From the NCBI GenBank assembly GCA_019637795.1, contig JAHBUY010000007.1:338286-402285 (forward strand): a stretch of 64,000 nt of DNA, written 5' to 3'. Each line of letters starts with the position of its first letter. The stretch's first letter is position 1. This document shows, piece after piece, positions 7,787 through 15,192 of the stretch. The notes below the pieces were generated by a model, which worked only from the letters and a program-made list of their open reading frames with translations, had not been told where the DNA came from and did no database searches. The stretch comes from a bacterium. Lineage in GTDB: Bacteria; Desulfobacterota; Binatia; HRBIN30; CADEER01. A program made the position numbers and the translations under genes.

Positions 7787-9436
7787 ATGGCCATCGATGG
7801 TGCGGCACCGGGGCCCAACGAGGACGCTCCGGCGGCGAAGGACTTCTCCACCCTGGTCCGTTCCGGGTGCGAGGATTACGTGCTGCGCGGCATCGGTCTG
7901 CCGATCGCGGCGTACGTGTTCCACGGCGTCAAGCTGATCCTCTTCGCGCTCGGCTGGATGTACTTCTGCAGCTTCACCCCCGGGCTGGGCAGCCCGTGGC
8001 ACGTCGGCAAGTGGTGGTTCGAGGGCATCGCCTTCCAGAAGGCGGTGCTCTGGGCGTGCATCGTGGAAGCCCTCGGCTTCGGCTGCATGAGCGGTCCGCT
8101 CGGCTTCCACATCTGGCCGCCGTTCACCGCCTTCCTGCACTTCCTCCGCCCCGGGACGACCAAGATCGCCCCCTTCCCCACCCTGCCGCTGTTCGGTGGC
8201 ATCACCCGCGGGTGGCTCGACGTCGCCCTCTATGCCGCGTTCATCGGCTCGCTGTTGCGCGCCCTCGTGGCGCCCGAGATCGGCACCGCCCAACTCCTGC
8301 CGATCGTCGTGCTGCTGCCGCTGTGCGCGCTCGCCGACACCACCATCGTGCTGGCGGCGCGCGTCGAGCACCATTTCGCCATGATCGTCTGCTTCCTGCT
8401 CGCCGGGAACTGGATCGCCGCCTGCAAGGCGGTGCAGCTCGCGATCTGGTTCTGGGCCGGCGTCTCCAAGCTGACGCGCGCCTTCGGCTACGTCGTGCCG
8501 CTGATGACGGTGAACAATCCGCTGCTGCGCAGCCCGGAGCTGCGGCGGCGGATGTTCGTGTCCTATCCCGACGACCTGACGCCGTCGCGCCTCGGCAAGG
8601 CGATGGCCCACGCCGGCACCTTCCTCGAGTTCGCCGCGCCGCTGACCCTGTTCTTCGTCACCCAGTCCGGTCCGCTGCTGGTGCTCGGGATGATCTTCGT
8701 CCTCACCCTGCACGGCTTCATCCTCAGCAACATGCCGGCGGGCGCGGTGTTCGAGTGGAACCTCCTCAGCCTCTACGCCGCGTTCTTCCTCTTCGTCGGC
8801 CACCCGACGGTGACGGTGTTCGACATCGACTCGCTGCCGCTGGCGATCTACCTCGTCATCGGCCTCCTGGTGCTGCCGCTGCTCGGCAATCTGGTGCCGG
8901 CGCGCGTCTCCTTCCTCGTCGCCATGCGCTACTACGCCGGCAACTGGGCCTGGAACGCCTGGCTGTTCCGCGGCGACAGCTACAAGAAGCTCGCCCGCGT
9001 CAAACGCGCCTCGCCGCTCCTGCAGGAGCAGTTGCAGCGCTTCGCACCGCAGGAGGCGGCCAACATGGACGCGCGCGGCATGGCCTTCCGTTCGCTGCAT
9101 CTGCAGGGGCGCACGCTCGGCCTGCTGCTGCCGCGCGCCCTCGGCGTCCGCCCGTTCGCGGAATACCGCTACGTCGACGGCGAGAACGTCGCCGGCTCGG
9201 TGCTCGGCTGGAACTTCGGCGAGGGCCACCTGTGCGACGAACGCCTGCTGCGCGCCATCCAGGCGCAGTGCCACTTCGAGGAGGGCGAGCTGCGCGCCAT
9301 CATGGTCGAGTCGCAGCCGCTGCTCGGCTCCACCCTGCACTGGCGCATCGTCGACGCCGAGCGCGGCCAGCTCGCCGAGGGGCACGTGTCGCTCGACCAG
9401 CTCGCCCGCCGCGCCCCCTGGGACTACGGCGAGTAG
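7787..9436 (+). CDS. DUF3556 multi-pass membrane protein
   Basis: A 549-residue integral membrane protein. The N-terminal two-thirds hold about eight to ten hydrophobic helices (for example LPIAAYVFHGVKLILFALGW, LLPIVVLLPLCALAD, LAIYLVIGLLVLPLLG). The C-terminal third is soluble (MDARGMAFRSLHLQGRTLG through WNFGEGHLCDERLL). This matches DUF3556, which is known mainly from mycobacteria and related lipid-rich lineages. The ATG at 7787 is preferred. A GTG-type start 14 codons earlier is possible. The stop is 5 bp before the FAD oxidoreductase start, so the two are probably co-transcribed. The function is unknown. Confidence 0.75.
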   Translation: MAIDGAAPGPNEDAPAAKDFSTLVRSGCEDYVLRGIGLPIAAYVFHGVKLILFALGWMYFCSFTPGLGSPWHVGKWWFEGIAFQKAVLWACIVEALGFGCMSGPLGFHIWPPFTAFLHFLRPGTTKIAPFPTLPLFGGITRGWLDVALYAAFIGSLLRALVAPEIGTAQLLPIVVLLPLCALADTTIVLAARVEHHFAMIVCFLLAGNWIAACKAVQLAIWFWAGVSKLTRAFGYVVPLMTVNNPLLRSPELRRRMFVSYPDDLTPSRLGKAMAHAGTFLEFAAPLTLFFVTQSGPLLVLGMIFVLTLHGFILSNMPAGAVFEWNLLSLYAAFFLFVGHPTVTVFDIDSLPLAIYLVIGLLVLPLLGNLVPARVSFLVAMRYYAGNWAWNAWLFRGDSYKKLARVKRASPLLQEQLQRFAPQEAANMDARGMAFRSLHLQGRTLGLLLPRALGVRPFAEYRYVDGENVAGSVLGWNFGEGHLCDERLLRAIQAQCHFEEGELRAIMVESQPLLGSTLHWRIVDAERGQLAEGHVSLDQLARRAPWDYGE

Positions 9437-9441
9437 CGGCG

Positions 9442-10887
9442 ATGACCGACGACGCGCTGGTCGTCGGCTCGGGGCCGAACGGCCTCGCCGCCGCGGTGGC
9501 GCTGGCGCGCGCCGGCGTAAGGGTGCGCGTCGTCGAGGCGCGGGACACCATCGGCGGCGGCCTGCGCACGGCACCCCTCACCCTGCCCGGGTTCGCGCAC
9601 GACGTCTGCTCCGGCTGCCATCCGACCGGCGTCCTCTCGCCGTTCTTCCGCGCCCTGCCGCTCGCCGAGCACGGCCTGCGCTGGTGCCGGCCGCCGGCCT
9701 CGGTCGCCCACCCGCTGGACGACGAACCCGCGGTCCTGCTGCGGCGCTCGCTCGCCGCCACCGCCGCCGAGCTCGGCGCCGACGCCGCCGCCTATCGCGG
9801 ACTCCTCGCGCCCTTTCTCCGCGATCCGCACGGCCTGCTCGCCGATCTCTTCGGACCCCTCCGCCTGCCGTCGCATCCCGTCCAGATGGCGCGGTTCGGG
9901 GCATTCGGCCTGCTGCCCGCGACCCTGCTGCTGCGCGTCCGCTTTGCCCAGGCGCGGGCGCGCGCTCTGCTCGCCGGCTGTGCCGCGCACTCGATCCTGC
10001 CGCTCGAGCGCCCGCTCAGCGGCGCGGTGGCGATGCTCTTCGCGCTGACCGGGCACGTCGATGACTGGCCGGTGGCCGCCGGCGGTTCGCAGGCGATCGC
10101 CGATGCCCTCGCCTCCTACCTGCGCGCGCTGGGCGGCCGGATCGAGACCGGCGTGCGCGTGCGCCGGCTCGCCGATCTGCCGCCGGCCCGCGTCGTCCTC
10201 TTCGACACCAGCCCGGCCCAGCTCGCCGACGTCGCGGCGCCGCTCCTGCCCGCCGGCTACCTGCGGCGCCTGCGCCGCTATCGCTACGGACCCGGCGTCT
10301 TCAAGCTCGACTGGGCGCTCGACGGCCCGATTCCCTGGCGCGACCCGCGCTGCCTGGACGCGTCGACCGTGCACGTCGGCGGCACGCTCGAAGAGATCGC
10401 CGCCGCCGAGGCCGCCGTCTGGCGCGGCGAGCATCCGGCGCGGCCGTTCGTCATGGTCGTGCAGCAGAGCCAGTTCGATCCCAGCCGGGCGCCCGCCGGC
10501 CGGCACACGGGCTACGCCTACTGCCACGTACCGGCCGGCTCGGAGGTCGATTGCACCGCGGCGATCGAGGGACAGCTCGAGCGCTTCGCGCCCGGCTTTC
10601 GCGACCGCATCCTGGCGCGACATCGCATGACGACCGCCGACCTGGCGCGCGACAATACGAACTACGTCGGCGGCGCGATCACCGGCGGCGTCGCCGATCT
10701 CTTCCAGTTCTTCACCCGCCCGGTGGCCCGCCTCGATCCCTACTCGACGCCGCACCCGCGCCTGTTCATCTGCTCCGCCTCCACGCCGCCCGGCGGCGGC
10801 GTGCACGGCATGTGCGGCTACTTCGCCGCCCGCAGCGCCCTGCGCCGATTGCAGCGCCTGCCGGCCACCGTCGCCCCGTTGTCCTGA
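9442..10887 (+). CDS. phytoene dehydrogenase-like FAD-dependent oxidoreductase
   Basis: A 481-residue flavoprotein of the CrtI/NAD(P)-FAD amine-oxidase-like superfamily. The ADP-binding beta-alpha-beta unit is at the N-terminus (DDALVVGSGPNGLAAAVALA, then VRVVEARDTIGGGLRT). A mid region resembles retinol saturase-type proteins (GGSQAIADALASYLRALGG, where substrate-free CrtI proteins read GGxxxLxxAL). The C-terminal FAD motif is FICSASTPPGGGVHGMCGYFAA. It follows the DUF3556 gene by 5 bp. The substrate is probably a lipid or isoprenoid, but nothing in the sequence fixes it. Confidence 0.85.
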   Translation: MTDDALVVGSGPNGLAAAVALARAGVRVRVVEARDTIGGGLRTAPLTLPGFAHDVCSGCHPTGVLSPFFRALPLAEHGLRWCRPPASVAHPLDDEPAVLLRRSLAATAAELGADAAAYRGLLAPFLRDPHGLLADLFGPLRLPSHPVQMARFGAFGLLPATLLLRVRFAQARARALLAGCAAHSILPLERPLSGAVAMLFALTGHVDDWPVAAGGSQAIADALASYLRALGGRIETGVRVRRLADLPPARVVLFDTSPAQLADVAAPLLPAGYLRRLRRYRYGPGVFKLDWALDGPIPWRDPRCLDASTVHVGGTLEEIAAAEAAVWRGEHPARPFVMVVQQSQFDPSRAPAGRHTGYAYCHVPAGSEVDCTAAIEGQLERFAPGFRDRILARHRMTTADLARDNTNYVGGAITGGVADLFQFFTRPVARLDPYSTPHPRLFICSASTPPGGGVHGMCGYFAARSALRRLQRLPATVAPLS

Positions 10888-10958
10888 GCACGGGCGCCGG
10901 GCGGGCGAGCGCGCGGCCAGCCCAGTGTGCTAGACCGGCGACGTCGAGAGGAGAGGAC

Positions 10959-11180
10959 ATGAAAGCAGCCGTACTGGGGTTGTGTCTCTTCATCTCCGCC
11001 GCCACCGCGCTGGCGCAGTCGGACGCCAAGATCAAGGCGATCCGCGGCGCCAACCAGGCGGAAGAGAAGGCCCACAACCTCGCCTCGGGCATCCACAAAC
11101 GCGAGCTCGCCGGCGACGGCGGCGCGCCCGGCGAGGGCGCCAAGGAGGGACGGCCGAAACCGACGCCCGACGACAAGTAG
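10959..11180 (+). CDS. small secreted or periplasmic protein
   Basis: A 73-residue product with a clear signal peptide (MKAAVLGLCLFISAATALAQ, cleavage likely after ALA) and a strongly charged, low-complexity mature part of about 54 residues (KIKAIRGANQAEEKAHNLAS then GDGGAPGEGAKEGRPKPTPD). GAGAGGAGAGGAC precedes the ATG at a good distance. It lies between an oxidoreductase and a lipase maturation factor on the same strand. No family is recognised. Confidence 0.6.
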   Translation: MKAAVLGLCLFISAATALAQSDAKIKAIRGANQAEEKAHNLASGIHKRELAGDGGAPGEGAKEGRPKPTPDDK

Positions 11181-11210
11181 CCTGCCGCGCCGGCCGCCAC
11201 CGCCGCCGCC

Positions 11211-12755
11211 ATGCCCCCGCGGCCCACCTACCTCCTCACCCGTTTCGCCATCCTGCGCCTGCTGGCGCTGGTCTACGCGGTCGCCTTCCTCGTCCTGATC
11301 AACCAGGCGCAGCCGCTGCTCGGCGCCGGCGGCCTGCTGCCCGTCGCGCGCTTCCTCGCCCACGTGCGCGACGCCGCCGGCTCCTCCAGCGCCGCCGTCC
11401 TGGCGCTGCCCACCCTGTTCTGGATCGACTGCAGCGACGCCACCCTGCTCGCCGCCGCCTGGCTCGGCCTGGCGCTCTCGCTGCTCGCCCTGGCCGGCAT
11501 CACCAACGCCCTGCTGCAGCTCGCGCTGTGGGGCCTCTACCTGTCGTTCGTCCAGGTCGGCCAGCTCTTCTACGGCTACGGCTGGGAGACGCAACTGCTC
11601 GAGACCGGGTTCCTGGCCGTCTTCCTCTGTCCCTTGCGCGGCCTCGGCCCCTTCCGCAGCGCGCCGCCGCGCCTGGTGATCTGGCTCTTCCGCTGGCTGA
11701 TCATGCGCATCATGCTCGGCGCCGCGGCGATCAAGCTGCGCGGCGATCCCTGCTGGCGCGATTTCACCTGCCTCGTCTACCACTACGAAACGCAGCCGGT
11801 GCCCAACCCGCTCAGTTGGTGGCTCAATGCCCAGCCGCGCTGGTTCCACGTCGCCGGCGTCGCGGTCAACCATTTCGTCGAGCTGATCGCGCCCGTCTTC
11901 GTCCTCGGCCCGCGCCGGCTGCGCGCCTTCGCCGGGATCTGCTTCATCGCCTTCCAGGTCATGCTGATCCTCAGCGGCAACCTCTCGTTCCTCAACTGGC
12001 TCACCATCGTGCCGGCGCTCGCCTGCTTCGACGACGCCGCCTTCGCCCGGCTCCTGCCGCGTCGCTCGCGCCGGCGCGCGCTCGCCGCCGCCGCGGACCG
12101 CCAGCCGTCGGCGCCGCAACGCGGCGCCGCGATCGCCCTGACGGCGCTGGTGGCGTTCCTCAGCATCAACGTCGTCGCCAATCTGCTCTCGCCCCGCCAG
12201 GCGATGAATCGCTCGTACGACCGGCTGCACCTGGTGAACACCTACGGCGCCTTCGGCTCGGTGGGACGGGAGCGGGACGAGGTGATCCTGGAGGGCACGA
12301 GCGACGACCACGTCGGCCCCGACACGCGCTGGCAGGAGTACCAGTTCCCCTGCAAGCCGGGCGACGTGACCCGGCGGCCCTGCGTCATCTCCCCCTACCA
12401 CTACCGCGCCGACTGGCAGATGTGGTTCGCCGCCATGTCGCAGGCGAGCCGCGAGCCGTGGTTGATCCACCTGATCCATCAACTCCTGCGCGGGGACCCG
12501 GCGGGGAAGCGCCTGCTCGCCGTGGACCCCTTCCCAACGCAGCCGCCGCGGTTCATCCGCGCCCAGCTCTACCGCTACCAGTTCACCCGCCCCGGCGACG
12601 GCAGCCCCGACTGGTGGCGTCGCACCTTCATCCGCCCCTACCTGCCGCCGGTGGGACGCGACGATCCCGACATCGCCGCCTACCTGCGATCCCTGGACCT
12701 CGACGACGAGCCGGGGGACCGCCCCGGCCGTGAAATCGGCGCCGGGACTTCGTAG
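11211..12755 (+). CDS. lipase maturation factor family membrane protein (LMF1-like)
   Basis: A 514-residue multi-pass membrane protein. The family hallmarks are present: an N-terminal helix followed by LVLINQAQPLLGAGGLLPV, then FYGYGWETQLLETGFLAVFLCP and the conserved block LIMRIMLGAAAIKLRGDPCWRDFTCLVYHYETQPVPNPLSW. The C-terminal soluble domain is YRADWQMWFAAMSQASREPW followed by FPTQPPRFIRAQLYRY. Eukaryotic LMF1 assists lipase folding in the ER. Bacterial homologues are membrane proteins of unknown role. It is flanked by lipid-type enzymes (DUF3556, FAD oxidoreductase), which supports a function in lipid or envelope metabolism. Confidence 0.85.
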   Translation: MPPRPTYLLTRFAILRLLALVYAVAFLVLINQAQPLLGAGGLLPVARFLAHVRDAAGSSSAAVLALPTLFWIDCSDATLLAAAWLGLALSLLALAGITNALLQLALWGLYLSFVQVGQLFYGYGWETQLLETGFLAVFLCPLRGLGPFRSAPPRLVIWLFRWLIMRIMLGAAAIKLRGDPCWRDFTCLVYHYETQPVPNPLSWWLNAQPRWFHVAGVAVNHFVELIAPVFVLGPRRLRAFAGICFIAFQVMLILSGNLSFLNWLTIVPALACFDDAAFARLLPRRSRRRALAAAADRQPSAPQRGAAIALTALVAFLSINVVANLLSPRQAMNRSYDRLHLVNTYGAFGSVGRERDEVILEGTSDDHVGPDTRWQEYQFPCKPGDVTRRPCVISPYHYRADWQMWFAAMSQASREPWLIHLIHQLLRGDPAGKRLLAVDPFPTQPPRFIRAQLYRYQFTRPGDGSPDWWRRTFIRPYLPPVGRDDPDIAAYLRSLDLDDEPGDRPGREIGAGTS

Positions 12756-13308
12756 AGTCGCCCGCGTGCCTCCCGACCCGCCCCATCGCGCGTACTACCG
12801 CTCCGTCGCCGGCAACTGGCAGGGCCCGCTCGATCTCGCGCTCACCGATTGGAACGCCTTCCGCGCCAGCGCGCTGCGCCGCGCCGATCGCCTCCGCCTG
12901 CTCTCCATGCTGCTCACCGCGCGCCTGCTCGGGCCCTGCCGGCTGGAGACCAGCGTCGACGCCAGCGGCGCCGATCGCGATCTCATCGTGCACACGACGC
13001 GGGTGACCAAGTGGGGGATCACGCTGATGCGCAGCGTCGAGCACATCGCCCTCGCCGCCGACGGACGCGGCGCCCGTATGCGCATCGAGATGCGTCTCGC
13101 GCCGGCGCTCTGGCGCACCCGCGTCGAGTCGGACACGCCGGTGGTGGTGACCGCCGCCGGCGACGGCGCGAGCTACCGCTTCGCCTGGCTGGGCGCCGCG
13201 ATGCGGCAGGAGGCGGCGCGCAGCGCGGACGGCAACCGGGTCATGCTCACCCAGACGACGGCCTTCTCGCGCGGCGTGCAGGTCCTCCAGCGGCACCCCC
13301 CTGCCTGA
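12730..13308 (+). CDS. conserved hypothetical protein
   Basis: A 192-residue protein read from GTG at 12730, which overlaps the upstream gene by 26 bases. A second GTG at 12766 (VPPDPPHRAYYRS) avoids the overlap and is equally possible. The sequence looks like a beta-rich, lipocalin- or polyketide-cyclase-like fold: HRAYYRSVAGNWQGPLDLAL, LETSVDASGADRDLIVHTTRVTKWG, MRIEMRLAPALWRTRVESDTP, FSRGVQVLQR. I recognise no catalytic motif. Same-strand position after the lipase maturation factor suggests a shared role in lipids. Confidence 0.6.
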   Translation: MKSAPGLRRVARVPPDPPHRAYYRSVAGNWQGPLDLALTDWNAFRASALRRADRLRLLSMLLTARLLGPCRLETSVDASGADRDLIVHTTRVTKWGITLMRSVEHIALAADGRGARMRIEMRLAPALWRTRVESDTPVVVTAAGDGASYRFAWLGAAMRQEAARSADGNRVMLTQTTAFSRGVQVLQRHPPA

Positions 13309-13429
13309 GGGCGAGATGCGCGAGCGCGTCTGCTCTTCGCGCTGTCGATTCCCGGGGGCCCCGACCGACGATGGGATGACCGGCGCCCTCGCGGCGCCGG
13401 AGCCATCGCGCCATGGAGAGGAGTGAGGA

Positions 13430-14545
13430 ATGAGCAGGGTCCGGGTACTGGTAGGCACGCGCAAGGGCGCGTTCGTGCTCGAAGCCGACGGCACGCGGGA
13501 CGACTGGACGGTCAGCGGCCCGCACTTCGCCGGCTGGGAGATCTACCACCTCAAGGGATCGCCGGCGGAGCCGGATCGGCTCTATGCGTCGCAGAGCAGC
13601 GCCTGGTTCGGCCAGCTCGTCCAGCGCTCCGACGACGGCGGCCGCACCTGGCAGCCGGTCGGCAACCAGTTCGCGTACGACGGCATCACCGGCACCCACC
13701 AGTGGTACGACGGCACGCCGCATCCCTGGGAATTCGCCCGCGTCTGGCACCTCGAGCCGTCGCTCGGCGATCCCGACCATGTCTACGCCGGCGTCGAGGA
13801 TGCCGCGCTCTTCGAATCGCGCGACGGCGGCCAGAGCTGGCGCGAGCTCTCGGGCCTGCGCCGCCACGGGTCCGGCCCGCGCTGGCAGCCCGGCGCCGGC
13901 GGCCTGTGCCTGCACACCATCCTCATCGACCCCGGCAACCCGGCGCGGCTCTACATCGCCATCTCGGCGGCGGGCGCCTTCCGCAGCGACGACGGCGGCG
14001 CCACCTGGCAGCCGATCAACCGCGGCCTGCGCTCCGAGGGAATTCCCGACCCGGAGGCCGAGGTCGGCCACTGCGTCCACCGCATCGCCCTGCACCGGCA
14101 ACGGCCGCGGGTGCTGTTCATGCAGAAGCACTGGGACGTCATGCGCAGCGACGACGGCGGCGACACCTGGCGCGAGGTGAGCGGCAACCTGCCGACCGAC
14201 TTCGGCTTCCCGATCGACCTCCACGCCCACGAACCGGACACCGTGTACGTCGTGCCGATCACCAGCGACTCGCACCATTACCCGCCGGACGGCCGGCTCC
14301 GCGTCTATCGCAGCCGCAGCGGCGGCGGCGACTGGGAGCCGCTGACCCGCGGCCTGCCGCAGCGCGACTGCTACGTGAACGTGCTGCGGGACGCCATGGC
14401 GGTCGACGCGCTCGATGCCTGCGGGCTCTACTTCGGCACCACCGGCGGCCAGGTCTACGCCTCGGCCGACAGCGGCGACACCTGGGCGCCGATCGTGCGC
14501 GATCTGCCGCCGGTCCTCTCGGTCGAGGTTCAGACCCTGCGATGA
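13430..14545 (+). CDS. BNR/Asp-box beta-propeller protein
   Basis: A 371-residue cytoplasmic-looking protein (no signal peptide) preceded by GGAGAGGAG. It carries at least five Asp-box repeats of S-x-D-x-G-x-T-W form: RSDDGGRTW, ESRDGGQSW, RSDDGGATW, RSDDGGDTW and ASADSGDTW. These mark the turns of a sialidase- or photosystem-assembly-like propeller. Family members are often annotated as exo-alpha-sialidase or glycosyl hydrolase, but the sialidase catalytic residues are not evident. Its stop overlaps the start of the MoaD-like gene (ATGA), so the two proteins are made together. Confidence 0.8.
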   Translation: MSRVRVLVGTRKGAFVLEADGTRDDWTVSGPHFAGWEIYHLKGSPAEPDRLYASQSSAWFGQLVQRSDDGGRTWQPVGNQFAYDGITGTHQWYDGTPHPWEFARVWHLEPSLGDPDHVYAGVEDAALFESRDGGQSWRELSGLRRHGSGPRWQPGAGGLCLHTILIDPGNPARLYIAISAAGAFRSDDGGATWQPINRGLRSEGIPDPEAEVGHCVHRIALHRQRPRVLFMQKHWDVMRSDDGGDTWREVSGNLPTDFGFPIDLHAHEPDTVYVVPITSDSHHYPPDGRLRVYRSRSGGGDWEPLTRGLPQRDCYVNVLRDAMAVDALDACGLYFGTTGGQVYASADSGDTWAPIVRDLPPVLSVEVQTLR

Positions 14546-14838
14546 TCCGCATCGTCCTGCCGGCGCATCTCCGCACGCTGGCCGGCAGCGAGCGCGAGGT
14601 GCAGCTCGCGGTCGCGGGGCCGGTCACCCAGCGCGCCGTGCTCGACGCGCTGGAGGCGCGCTACCCGATGCTCGCCGGAACCATCCGCGACCGCGTCACC
14701 TTGCGCCGCCGCCCCTTCGTCCGCTTCTTCGCCTGCCAGGAGGACCTCTCGCACGATCCGCCGGACACGCTGCTGCCGGCCGCCGTCGTCAGCGGCGCCG
14801 AGGCCTTCCTGATCGTCGGCGCCATGGCCGGCGGCTGA
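14542..14838 (+). CDS. MoaD/ThiS-family ubiquitin-like sulfur carrier protein
   Basis: A 98-residue protein with a beta-grasp pattern (IRIVLPAHLRTLAGSEREVQLAV, then VLDALEARYPML) that ends in ...AMAGG. The C-terminal Gly-Gly is the adenylation or thiocarboxylation tail of MoaD/ThiS carriers. The start overlaps the propeller gene stop (ATGA). No MoaE, MoeB or ThiF is nearby, so the pathway (molybdopterin, thiamine, or another sulfur or conjugation system) cannot be assigned. Pairing of a propeller with a MoaD-like protein suggests a dedicated partner. Confidence 0.75.
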   Translation: MIRIVLPAHLRTLAGSEREVQLAVAGPVTQRAVLDALEARYPMLAGTIRDRVTLRRRPFVRFFACQEDLSHDPPDTLLPAAVVSGAEAFLIVGAMAGG

Positions 14839-14937
14839 GCGCGTCTCCGCTCCGGAATCTTAACCGGAATCTTAACCCGCCCTCCGTTCCGTCGCCGCCG
14901 CGGCGCGGCGTACACGCCAGCGCAACGGATCGACGCG

Positions 14938-15192
14938 ATGGCGAGCTCCCCACGGCCGACGGCCCCGATGCCTCCGGCAGCACCCGACCGGGTGACCCTG
15001 CCGGCGGAGCGCGCCTTCGTCGTGCAGCTCCGCGCCGACGCCGACCCCGGCGGCGGCGTCGTCCGCGGCCGCATCGAACACCTCACCACCGGCCTCGCCG
15101 CGGTGTTCGAGTCGGTCGAGGAGCTCGTCGCACACATGCGCGCGGCGCTGCGCTCGAGCGCCGCGCCGCCCACCACGGAGGACACCGAATGA
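14938..15192 (+). CDS. small conserved hypothetical protein
   Basis: An 84-residue protein. The central part reads RAFVVQLRADADPGGGVVRG, then RIEHLTTGLAAVFESVEELV and AHMRAAL. This is a recurring pattern in small bacterial proteins (FVVQ, GRxEH, G-A-x-F-x-S-x-E-E-L) of unknown function. The N-terminal 20 residues are Pro/Ala-rich. Its stop overlaps the start of the secreted protein gene at 15189, which implies translational coupling. Confidence 0.6.
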   Translation: MASSPRPTAPMPPAAPDRVTLPAERAFVVQLRADADPGGGVVRGRIEHLTTGLAAVFESVEELVAHMRAALRSSAAPPTTEDTE

